DNA of 64,000 bases, taken from assembly GCA_963920765.1 (NCBI GenBank), contig OY987249.1, positions 12,710,817-12,774,816 on the forward strand, given 5' to 3'. Source of the stretch: Ulota crispa. Taxonomy: Eukaryota > Streptophyta > Bryopsida > Orthotrichales > Orthotrichaceae. The notes beneath the pieces are model-generated. The model did not search any database. It saw nothing but the letters and a program-made list of their open reading frames with translations, and had not been told where the DNA came from. Below, one piece after another: positions 35,200 to 46,300 of the stretch. Positions within the stretch are counted from its first letter, which is position 1; each line of letters starts with the position of its first letter. Made by a program: the position numbers and the translations under genes.

Positions 35200-36739
35200 T
35201 TAATTTCAGCCCTTAGAGTAGCTCCAGCTTTGCTTGGCAAATAGCAAAGCTCTGGGCCCGAGCTTGCGAGGACTCGGAATCCCGGTCCATGGCAGGCTTG
35301 CCAAACGCAAAAAGAAGGCTGGGCTCCTCAAACTTCTCTTCCGAAACTGTAATTTCTACTGCGTTTAGGAAATTTGACGTGTTCTTATTTTGGAAGCTCG
35401 TTTGTTGTTGCGGCATTACCCGCTGCAGCGCATATTGCTTTTGACAATTCCGGAAAGTGGTCCCACAGTTTTCTATTTTCATTCTCGATTTAACGAGTCA
35501 AGCTGGACCTCCACCCGGAACAACACTCTGCACAGAGAAAGTCACACGGGAAAATCTGTTTCCAGTCCTCCGTTTGGAGAGAAAGGCTGGAGAAGCTCTT
35601 AGATGGTCGGTTGATGAGCCTCCTACCTCAGTTCAAATTCAACACCAAAGTAAAGAACTGGTAATGCCTTGATTGAAATCTGACACGGCCATGCAATATG
35701 TTCACAAGGATCTTTGAAAAGTTAAAAAATAATGGTTCGTATGCAAGCTAACCAACTAAAACGAACTAGTATAAAGTCCAAGAGATTCCCATGCGAGGGG
35801 CTGAACGTGGCAGCAAACGTGCGGTAGAGCCATCGTATATCTTCCAGCTGGCACTTAAAAGGCGAGACAAGTGCCCGCAGATCTTATGCTTCGGGATCTC
35901 AATGGCGACCTGCATGAGAAAAGAATTCTGAACCTCAATTCGCCGCAGGACACCTCAATTTGAACCACAGACGTCGCTTTAGTAACCGATCCGTTCAGAG
36001 GCATGTCGATAGAGATATCGATTGGCATCTGAATTGAGGCTGGCATTCATCCGCTTCTGACGCCCTCAATCACCACCGCCACCTTCTGGTCCATTGCTCT
36101 CCGTTTCTCTCTGCTGCGAGGGTTTGCGTTTTGAAGCTCCTTGGTCGCGGCGCATTCGACCTCTGTTCGTCCAATTCCGTGTACTTTTAAGGTGAGCTTT
36201 GTACTAATTATGCTCGTCATTTTGATGCTTGAAACTCGCGGTTTCGATATATATATTTTTGGCTATTAGCAACAGTCAAGCGAGGGTTTGTGATGCTTCT
36301 CCAAATTTGGACCTGCTATGTGAGGCTGAAGCAACGGCGACGGTTTAGTATTGCAATATTGTAGTGGCATTTTTCTTGTGAAGGCTTGGTGAAGTGGTTT
36401 TAGGTGAGGGCAAGACATGCATGTAAGAGGTTCTGCAATGGGATGGAACAGTAACGCGTAGAAGGAGATTTTTTAGGTTACAAATGCTGGAGGTGTTAGA
36501 TATGTTAGAGTTTTTTGAGGTTAGTACCGATAAAGTTGGAAAATGTTTTGGTTCGTTTTTATTTTTCGGTTTTGCAAATTGGTCTAATTGAATATTTGTT
36601 TTGGCTGAAGTGAAGGTGAAGAGTTCCGAGCTTTGCCAAGTGTTTTGCCGTTTCGGTATATCGGCATCGTGGCGCGCAGTGGTTACCGGGATTTTGATTC
36701 GACTTCATTTACTAGGGAATTTGTATCTAGGCGGCCACG
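35200..36739 (+). promoter_or_regulatory. Promoter and 5' UTR of the B-box gene, with a probable leader intron
   Basis: G+C rises from about 35,210, as it does ahead of other genes here. A GT at 36192 (AAG|GTGAGC) and an AG at 36729-36730 (GTATCTAG|GCGGCC) would remove a 539-bp leader intron and put the ATG 9 bases into the next exon. An ACGTGGC motif at 35805-35811 is a possible bZIP site. Open frames at 35213-35672 on both strands carry no motif and are not called. Confidence 0.4.
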
Positions 36740-38726
36740 ATGAGAGTTCAGTGCGATGTCTGTGAGAAAAACAAAGCGTCGGTGATGTGCTGTGCTGATG
36801 AAGCCGCACTTTGCTCTAGTTGCGACATGCGAGTGCACGCCGCGAATAAGCTTGCCATCAAGCATGTCCGCGTTCCTCTTGTCGGGCAGCTCGAGTCTCC
36901 TAAGTGCGACATATGCCAGGTTTGTGACTCCTTGTCATTGCACTCTGTAAGATCACATTTTAGTGCGTTCTTTGAATATGCTCCGAAGCGTACGCATGTG
37001 ATAGGACAACTTTCACCGAATACATATGATAAGAGTTTTCTGGATCTCCAGCATGTGTCATTAAAGAGTTGTGACTGTAGTAGGTGACCATTTACACAAG
37101 CTTCTCCTTTGGATGCTTACGACATAGACCTCTTTCTAATTTGCATGTACAGCTTGAGCACACTTTAGTGTGTGGATGACATAAGGGTTCAGTGGCCTAA
37201 TGTTCATTAAGCGTTATAGAACATGTCTACGGCGTATGCAGAAGGGCGCTTATTGTTGTAAGGCTTGGAGAATGTATGCATGCATCAAGGAATATTTATG
37301 CCTAGGTAGTTATTATGCCTTCGGACTTCTGTTCAGGAAAAAATGATGTGTGTCGTGATGTAAATGTGTACTATCAGCCATTTTTTGGTAACAAAAAGTT
37401 TAGCCTTGATTTTATACATGCGTCTTATACGAGATATTATAATACGCGACTACTGTTCGTACATATCTCAACGACTTTGGAACTTTCTTGCGTTCTAGAT
37501 GGACTTCTGTTCAGAACGTTGATATGTCTAGCGACTTGGCCTGGTACTTTTAGACATATTTCGGAACAAAAAAATCTAGCCTGGAATTTACATAGGATGT
37601 GAGGTTCCTATACGTTGCAGTATAGTTTGTATCAAACAGTATGTTTGTATAACCATGGCTTTTTTATTGTACTACTTCACTGTATACTGAAAACTTGATT
37701 GATGTTGTGCAGGAAAAAACCGGTTTCTTCTTCTGCTTGGAAGATAGGGCTCTTCTCTGTCGAGACTGCGATGTCTCCATCCATACCGCAAACAAGTTGT
37801 CTTCCAATCACCAGCGGTTTCTAATAACAGGAACCAGGGTAGGTTTGGAAGCCGTTTGCGGACAGCAGAGCGCAGATGTGGTGCCGGAGGAACCTCCTCC
37901 TTCTATGGTGCCAAGGACTCCAGGAACATCTTCTCCTTTGAAGGGCTCCAATCCATCGTCAGCCTCAAAGAGTAGCATGCTTATTGCTAGTATCCCAGAG
38001 ATCCCTGCTGTAAATGTGAATGTGACGCCGGCCTCAACAGCATCGTGGTTGCCCAACGGTGGAAGAATCCCAGAGAGAGAGAGGACGAAGCCTGTGGGCA
38101 CGACTTCTGCAAATGCTTTTGACCAGATGGGTCCCGCTATTGGAAGAAGGAATAGCATCTCGGCTGACTTCTTATCTAATGCTGTGCCTGTTTGGGGTGT
38201 GGACGAGCTTCTGAATCTACCCGAGCTAGCAGATGGTTATCACATGGGCGATATCGGGTCTTCTAAGGTACTATTTCAAACTGTCCCACTTAGGCGGCCA
38301 CATTCATCTAGCATGTTTACCTATTATTTAATCAGATGCACGAAAATTTTGTGCTAAATATTACTGTATGTTTGCATGTTGTTTTACCGAGATGTAGTGA
38401 TGAATTGGATTACTCTAACTTAAAGTTTGCCATGTTCACAGGCTGACATGAACAACCTTGGCGATTATGACTGGATGGCGGATCTGAGTATGTTTGAAGA
38501 GCAGATGTACGTGGAGTCGTCTCATGAAGTTCCTCAAATGTTTGCCCCTGCTCCACCTTTAGTTTCGTCGCGTGGGGTTAAGGCATCTACCCTCAGCAAA
38601 GGCAAAGCAAAGCAGGATGCAGCTATTGTTCCACAGTTTGATGATACCTTCGTCGTCCCTGACCTTGGTCTGCCAACTAGTCCTGCTCCAGTGGCGAAGC
38701 GTCGCAGAACTCACGAGTCATTATAA
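36740..38726 (+). CDS. Double B-box zinc-finger protein (BBX, DBB/subgroup IV type)
   Basis: Exons 36740-36919, 37713-38267 and 38442-38726 give 339 residues in one frame. B-box 1 uses Cys5, Cys8, Cys17, Asp20, Cys25, Cys28, His33 and His42. B-box 2 uses Cys56, Cys59, Cys68, Asp71, Cys76, Cys79, His84 and His93. Intron 1 falls exactly between the first cysteine pair of box 2 and its remainder, a position I recall from other plant BBX genes. There is no CCT domain. The middle is low-complexity; WGVDELLNL and a VPDLG motif (residues 317-321) followed by KRRR (331-334) resemble the conserved tail of BBX20-25 proteins, where a Val-Pro motif mediates COP1 binding. By family it should be a light-signalling transcriptional cofactor acting with HY5/COP1 in the nucleus. 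The specific orthologue is not assigned. Confidence 0.93.
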
Positions 38727-39400
38727 AATGACCTTTTTATCCGAAAGACGACAGCAAGAACTGATTGCTCGAACATCTGCTGTTTGCTGTGGTGGTGTAT
38801 TATTTCTGGTACAGTGACATGGTCTCTCCTATAGTGTTGTACGGTGAGCTGGTCGACTGTCCACTGTCTGCTTGCGTTTTGAGTCGTATGATTTTCAATT
38901 AATTGATGGGTGACGATTTTTGGTGACTGGGTAATCCCATTTTCGCAACTCCACTTTCAATCATATTGTATCGTGGGAAAGGATCAACAATCCACATGTA
39001 TATTACATAAGATTATGCTTTATTTGCTCGCGTATATTGTTCTTGTGCTCCCTAGACATTTATAGTATATTGAGCTTCATAGCTAGTGTATTTCTTGGAG
39101 TGCACCTTTCTATTCAATTCCTGTGCCTATGATTGTATTTTGTAGACACGTCTTAGAAGTTGCCACTAACATATTAACGAAATTTTTGTTTGGCATGCTA
39201 AGTTGGTGAAGGAATTTGTCATGCTTGTCCTGGACAGAACATACATCAAGAATTTTTTTCTGTAACGTGGGATACGTTGAAAATCGTTTTTTGAAATAAG
39301 GAATGTATTGTAATTCTGTTGAACTGAGTAACATTTCAATAACAAGATTTATCCTATATATCAATCGTGTTTCATGTTACTGTACTCTTTTGACCTCATG
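38727..39400. other. 3' region of the B-box gene
   Basis: Presumed 3' UTR followed by AT-rich DNA. No other gene seen before the MITE at 39403. Confidence 0.4.
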
Positions 39401-39402
39401 TA

Positions 39403-39789
39403 AGGTAGGAGCACCCATAAGCGTGGAAATAAGGGTTTTGGAGTACGAAAAACAATTGAACAACTTTGAAAAAAATACTGTAAGTTAGGAAATGGAAACT
39501 AAAAATATTGACATCAATTTCAAGGTTCCAACTGCAAGCATTTGTTCACAGAGATTTTTCAAAGTCCAAAATTACTGAAATTGTAAGGACCATGTGTAAG
39601 AGATGCTAATCACAAGGCTTGTTGGTTCTTAAATAGTGAGATGGACACTCAAAACCTCATGCTAGTCACCCACAACCATCGTTTCATATAACCATCATTG
39701 AAGCACACACAACCATTTTTTTTTTTATTGATTAACCTTGCCATTGTCAAGTGACACCCATGGGGACGCGCTTATGGATGCTGCTACCT
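39403..39789. mobile_element. TA-flanked MITE, AGGTAGGA family, copy 4
   Basis: Begins AGGTAGGAGCACCCATAAGC and ends GCGCTTATGGATGCTGCTACCT, flanked by TA at 39401-39402 and 39790-39791. It shares its first 20 bp with the 33502 copy but has a different interior. Confidence 0.7.
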
Positions 39790-39791
39790 TA

Positions 39792-41738
39792 AGTATACTT
39801 GATAATCAATGTGATATATCTAACTATCTTGTCCCACATTATTAGATGCAGCCTCAATCCAATCGTACGCTTACATCTGGACTTTTTCAATTATATTGGA
39901 GTAAATGAAACTCAATATTGCTTCGTTTGGATAGAGGTCACATAATGATCTTTCAAATTTCTTTACTATTTATTAGGAGATGATGAAGATGCATAATAAT
40001 CCTACTATGACGTATATTAGGTGAATGATTAGCTTACAAAATTTGAAAGTATTTCACTATTGCATTACACGCCTTCTCTTGTATCACACTATTATACTTA
40101 TTTATGGCAACAATTGTTGGTAAAAATGTGAAGTTTGGTAAGTGCCAAGTTGATTGCTACTTTTGGTGATGACAATTTTTTTTGCTTTATATCTTAGTAA
40201 CTTTTAACAAAGAAATCTCCAAATTTGTAAACATTTTTGTTCTGGAGGAAATCTTAAAGGATCTTTATAATCAAGCTTGTTGTAGCATTGGTCCTAAAAC
40301 AATTAGAAATTGTCATTAACAAGTTATGGCTATGTAGACAAAAAATTACTTTAACATACAGCTACAATAAATGCCTTTGAAGAAAAAAATAACACGTTCG
40401 ACCGGCCTTAATGAGCTTTTTTGGATATTCAACTTTTTTTTTTTTTGGTTATCCTGCTTTAGTATAGTAATTACACTCCCAAGTCAAGAATGCGGGATAA
40501 CCATTCTTTGCACTGAAACCTAAAACTTGATTCTTTCGCACTTGTAGGCTTCTAATCAAGTAAACTTACGTGCCTAGTTAGGGCCCCCATAAAACCTGAA
40601 AGGACAACAAAACAACAAATTAACAACTTCAAAACTTTGCTTATGAAATTTGCAAGACGTAGGCCAATTTTTGATATAGGTAGAGAAATCAAAACAACCA
40701 AAATTTCAAAGTATTTTCTAAGAAATACATTTGTTTTTGCAAATAGTTTGTAGAGTAAAGTGCCCTTGGCCAAGCGCAAAATTAGAGAGTTGCATGAATG
40801 AATGTTTCCTTAAACAAGTGTGAATGCCACGTTAATAAATTGGGAAAGTTTTAACTCCTAGGTATGAAGCAAAACATTAGACTATTAGAGTGTGCTTTCA
40901 GGCTTCCAAAGTAGATTCAAGCAGCCATTGCTAGAGTGTTGGCAATATTTTCTTAAATTTTCACACCTTATATCATTTTTCAAGCTTTGCATTTTGAGTC
41001 TTTGACTAACTTACCGCATGTATTGCCATGAATTTATTTAGTGTTCTTTTTAAGGCATCCATTTAGCTTGACTTTGATTGCCATGAGTCTTATAATCTAA
41101 ACATTCATGATTTATCCCAATTTGTTGAATAAGGTGTTTGTTACTTTATTCCACTATTCATTTGGTTCAATGAAAGAATTTACCTTCTTCATAAATTATA
41201 ATTTTCTTAAATTCTCTACAAAGCACCATATGTAGAGTCAATTTTGATAAATTGGCTTTATTCATGCACCAAAAATTGTAACATATATCTTCACAAAAGT
41301 TTAGTTTCAATCCACAAACTAAAATGGTATAGTCTTTGATTTTAACTTCACAATGTGGTTTCAACTACACCCAAAATTGTGAACCCTTTAGATGGCCCCT
41401 CTTGACCCCTTTCAAAGAACTTCAATAAAGGTTTTAATTTGTACTTTAAGATATGAAAAATACCCAACAACCTACTTTTCCTAGTCCAAAACTTTAAGTG
41501 CAATGATGGTTAAAACCCTTGGGTTCCAATGGAAACAAGGCAATGAAGGCACCATTCAATCATGATGGTGCACAACACCAAAAAATTATAAAAATTTGAT
41601 TATGTTAACTCAAGTTTGGAATACCATACTAAGTCCATGCCTTTATAAGACTTAATAGTTAATACTTGTACAATATGAAAGTCATATGAGATAACAACAC
41701 TTCACACCATCACACGCACTCCAATGTAAGCAACTTAA
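39792..41738. other. AT-rich intergenic DNA
   Basis: No coding region recognised. A partial AACACCATATTC-family end lies near 40828-40850 (GCCACGTTAATAAATTGGGA). Confidence 0.4.
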
Positions 41739-42009
41739 TGCCATTTTTGTTAATTTGGGAAGAAACCCTGATTTTGGAAATAAACTAGACTTAAGGTGAT
41801 CACCATAAACTAAGCTATAGGTGTAAGCAACATTTTTTTTGATATACAAGCCCTCACCAAAGAGGAGGAATTTGTGGGGGACAAAATCTCAATGGCTCAA
41901 CCAAATTTGGTACCTTCAAATCTGGCGTTTAACACAAGAAAGAAAAATGTTGAGTTTAAGGTGAAGTACAACTTGGGAATCTGGTTTTCCCAATTTAACA
42001 AATATGGCT
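41739..42009. mobile_element. MITE of the AACACCATATTC family (diverged)
   Basis: The ends GCCATTTTTGTTAATTTGGG and CCCAATTTAACAAATATGGC are inverted copies. The interior shares 'CCTCACCAAAGAGGAGGAATTTG' type sequence with 5030, 11471 and 47478. Two further fragments of the family lie at 42115-42135 and 42340-42432. Confidence 0.6.
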
Positions 42010-43276
42010 TTACTTAGGCTCAATACATTTTAAGAGAACCACAAAATAAGGGGCACTCAGAGTCTTGGATAGCTCATAATTTTGCTAATGGATGGAAGAC
42101 TACCAATTGGCAAGTACCAATATCATTAATTTGGTAAAAACATGGGTACTATTTTGTACCTCACCTGAATCTGAAAAGGCCTCCTAAAAATGAATTCAAG
42201 AGGTCACCTAAATCCTAGTTAATGAATTTTATTCAAAATATAAGAAGTTAATGAAATTTTTGTCCAAAAAGAACATTTTAATAATGATATGAATGATATA
42301 TATCTCATTTCATTGGAAAACAGTCAACAGATTCCCAATTCAATGAATATGACATTCTCTCACTTCTCTGGAAAAAAAAGAAGCCAAAGTCTCACTTTGT
42401 ACGCTTTTTAGCAAGTTAACGAATAACGCGTTCAATTTAACACTGAAAACTGCCGTAGATTTTTCCGATTAAGAATTCTCATTTTGATACTGATGTTGTT
42501 TAAAAAAAAACAAAAGATACAAGCCCCCTACGGTACGCGAAATCCGTAAACTTACCAAGCATGGTAAGTTCGTAACGACCTGCATGGAATCATGGATGCA
42601 GCCATGCCATGCATGCAGTTAAGCACCCCGGTGGAGCTGAAGCCGCGCAACCCCCGCATGCCCACGTCCACCGCACTCCCTTCAAACCCCAATCCCGTCG
42701 TCACCCACACCCCACCGATTGACCGCCTTGCTCCGACCTTCACATCGATCCACAGCAGCTGCGTCATCTCCGACCCTCCCATCCTGCATTCGTCGCTCTT
42801 TCATGTCCCATCTCCATCGAACTCTCTTCCACCATGGCCCCATCGATATCGGTTCATTCTAGTCCTCTGATCAGTTGCTCTCTCAGTTTCTTCAGTTAGG
42901 GTTTCAATCGTACACACCTTCTTATGTGCTTTTCGCACGCCATGATAACTTTCTCCTCGGTAGTATCTCTAAATGTCCGGACTGACTGATCTTAACATCA
43001 GTTTTTGTGGTTGCCGATGCGACAGCACTCTCGTAAAGCAAACTTGGGGATTCCCAAACAGACAATTTTGGACGGGAAACGCAATATTTTATGCTGTCAA
43101 GAGCGAGTAACCCTAAAGGACCGAAGCCCCGGCCAGTTTGTGACCTCATGGTAGACTGCAGCAGTTTTAAGGGGAGACTTTTCGATCTCTTCTCTCCGAC
43201 TTCGGTTTTTATTTTATTTTATTTGACAGTGTTTTATAGAGTTTAGACCCGAGAGGATTTTGTTATTGTTTTTGCG
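42010..43276 (+). other. Upstream region of the coiled-coil gene
   Basis: AT-rich to about 42,540, then G+C-rich (42,580-43,150). Overlapping open frames on both strands (42552-42870) have no motif. The part from about 42,880 is most likely promoter and leader of the gene at 43369. Confidence 0.4.
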
Positions 43277-43331
43277 ATGGTTCAGATTGAGTGTTTCAAG
43301 GAGGATGAGATCAGGGTCCTGTAGGGGTTAA
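43277..43331 (+). promoter_or_regulatory. Two short upstream open reading frames
   Basis: An ATG at 43277 opens a 15-codon frame ending at 43324. A second ATG at 43305 opens an 8-codon frame ending at 43331. Both lie out of frame with the proposed start at 43369 and stop before it, so if they are in the mature leader they could lower translation of the main frame. Their presence in the transcript is inferred. Confidence 0.4.
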
Positions 43332-43368
43332 GAAGAAGACTGCAGTGAGGGTGGACGTGATAACTTCC

Positions 43369-46300
43369 ATGCATGCAGTGCTGTTCGCCCTGCTGTTCGG
43401 GAAGTGGATGTCTCTCTGCCTCGAGTCTGCTGGGGGGAGATCGAAGACGACGAAGACGACAAGGGGAGGAATGTCGATGCAGAAGCCCGGGGCTGCAGCG
43501 CTGCACAACCTGGGAGGAGAGCAGGTGCAGAAGACGATGTTGGCAGCAGCGAAGAGCAAAAGCGCCAAGGCGGCGACGACGACGACGGAGGTGGTGGTCA
43601 ACGAGACGGTGGAGACGCCGGACAACGACCGAGTGTTCGTGCCGCACTACGAAGTATACGCGAACAAGAAGAAAGTGCAGTATGCTCGCCCTCTGGAGTC
43701 GCCGCCGTCGGTGCTCCCGCCGTCGGGGAGCAACCAGTTCTGGCCCAGCTCTGGCGAAGGCTCCTCCATGTCCAGTGTCGACAACGTTCGTTCCCCAAAC
43801 CCTAACTTTCCAAACTGCTCCTTTTCCATTACCTGCTTACGTACACTGAATACCAAAACTTGATATTTGATAATTCGGGAAAATACTGCAATTTCGAGAC
43901 TTTTGGATTTTGTGTTTTTTTAAGTAATTATTGGTGGTTTAGAGTGAATTTTTTGATGACTTTCTTCAAGACCTTACATCAATGATGAAATATTTGGAAG
44001 GAGTTATAAAAAAAAACACTTTGAATCACCAAAGATTTCTCACAAATGCAAAATTCAATATCCCAAAATTGGTTTTGGGAAAGACTTTCTCCCGAAATAA
44101 CGAATATTGTGATACCACCATTTTTTAAACAAATTGGGACAACACTCTTAGCTTGGAAGTATCTACTGTGCAGGACAGCATAAATCAACATAAACCTAAC
44201 AATTATATGAGCTGTTCATAGCACCCCTCAATAGGTTCAAAACTCTTTTTCACTATATTTGTTAAATTGGGAAAAAAGATATATTATGGGACTTCTGAAC
44301 TTTGCATTTTTGAAGAGTATTTTGGTGATGGGGAGTGAATTTTACGATAATTCCTTCAAAATTCGACATCAATGATGTAGGATTTTGAAGGAAGGAATTA
44401 TCTTAAAATTCTCTCCCAATCACCGAAATACTCTCAAGAATGCAAAAAATTCAGAAGTCCCAAAATGTATCTTGTTTTCCCAATTTAACAAATATGGTGT
44501 TCTTTAGTAACTATACCTAAGCAGGAAGGTCTCACAACAAAAGTTACATAAAACAGATTGGGAGCTATCATTTGTCAAAAAAAAAGTTGTTGGCATTCAA
44601 AGTCAGTAACTATTTGACATTCTTCGTCAAAATTTGTTGGTTTATGGTGCCTTGCACTATACAATCAAGTTCAAGTTCAACAAATTTTTTGTTTTTATAA
44701 ATTCTGAAAAATTGGGACAATATCCACATTTTGTACCTATGTTCAACCAAGTTCAAGTTGAACACGAATGGTTGTGCACATTCAAAAGTGAGCCTTGTGC
44801 ATGGTTTCCTGTGAATTTGGTTAGACTGTAACATTCATTTTTATCGTTCATTTTTATTGAGTTGTAAGAATGTAAACAATGATAGTGGTGGAGCTTGACA
44901 GCTAGTGAGCGAGTAGCAGTGGAGCTGAATTTCAGATTTCGGACCTTGATGTTTTGCTTATGTGTTGTTTCATTGAATATAGTGGTAGTCAATCGTATAT
45001 TTTTGGGGGTCCAGATTTCTTTCTGTGGGTGAAATATATATGTAAGGTCAGATTGAGTAACACGAGGAGTTGGGTGTGTTCTTCGCAGTATGACCAGACA
45101 GCTTCTGTGAACATGCACCAGAGACTTTCGGAGTTTCAAGTTGCTTTGCGTGCCTCAGAAAGGTTCGCATCTCTTCATTTGTTTGTTTCTGTTGTAATGT
45201 TTATAGCCTTTAGACCTCAGGGGAGGGTCTACGCTAATTGCATGCACACAAGCTAAATTTATTGTTGAGTGAGAAAACAATCTCGAGAGTGGCCTATCAC
45301 AATTAGAATGCTATGCGTGACAATTTTGACACAAACCCGCAACAAGGGGTGATTGAAATCCTTACGAAAAAATATCACTTTTCATAGGTTTGTGTCAACT
45401 TCATGTGTTGGATCTTAGAGATGTCTTGTGTGTAGTAATTGTTGTCTGAGTGTTGAAAAGTGAGACTTAGAGCGCGTCAGGAGTAAGTTTGCTGCATCTA
45501 CACTTGGAAATGAGACAGTTACAAAGCCTCTCATGGCTTTGTAGCTGCTTTACGGGAATAGAGGCTGTTGAAGCTAAGCTGATAATCTTGAAGGCAAATT
45601 TGTGGCATTTTATGGGAAATCTAACCCCAGCACTTAAACACACAGTATAAATATTCTGCCTATCTAGAGGCCCCTTGACCTTCAAGACCAGATTTCCTAA
45701 TTTTTAGGTACTTGTGATATTCATTTTCTCTCATTCCTTTGATAAAGACTCAATCAGAAGAAGATCCAAAATAAATAAAGAACAAACCAACAAAAACATA
45801 CAGGGTCAGCATAAATGCATATAGCTGAATATGAAACGTCAATTATAGTAAACATGGCCGCATGCTATTATTTGGCAATTGGCACGGTTTAGGTTGCACG
45901 GTCTACACCCAAAATCTGTACTAAATAATCCTTGTTTTTGGATTGAAATTGAGCCTTATGCTTGTAATGGAATCCATTCAATGAATTCGACCATATTTAT
46001 GTTTAAAGAGAGGTGTACTACTCCTGTGACTAAGAAATGGATTGCGATAATTATGTTTACACTATGAGTTGTTAGTTTTCTCCTAGTGTGATTCCTTGGC
46101 ATATATGACGTCAGTTTTATTAAAATGACAATCAACTGGCATCATTTTCACAGAAGCAAAATCAGTGACAACAGAAGAGAAGTCTAGTGATGATTTGAAA
46201 TAAGATATGTAAACAACTTCAGTAAGCATGCAGTGTCCTTCCAATTTCCACTCTAACGCTCCCTCCCGACCTCCCAAAATCCTAGCTTTTATTTCCATTT

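Noticed and set aside
35213-35672. Overlapping open frames on both strands upstream of the B-box gene
   Set aside because: No domain, no splice partners, both strands equally open; more likely promoter or leader sequence of raised G+C.
42552-42870. Open frames of 76-92 codons on both strands upstream of the coiled-coil gene
   Set aside because: Same reasons: Pro/Ser-rich translation without motif in a G+C-rich promoter-like region.
43373-43849. Long open frames in the other two forward frames over exon 1 of the coiled-coil gene
   Set aside because: They arise from the GC-rich, CGA/CGG-rich codons of the true exon, give Arg-rich nonsense, and do not join in phase to the following exons.
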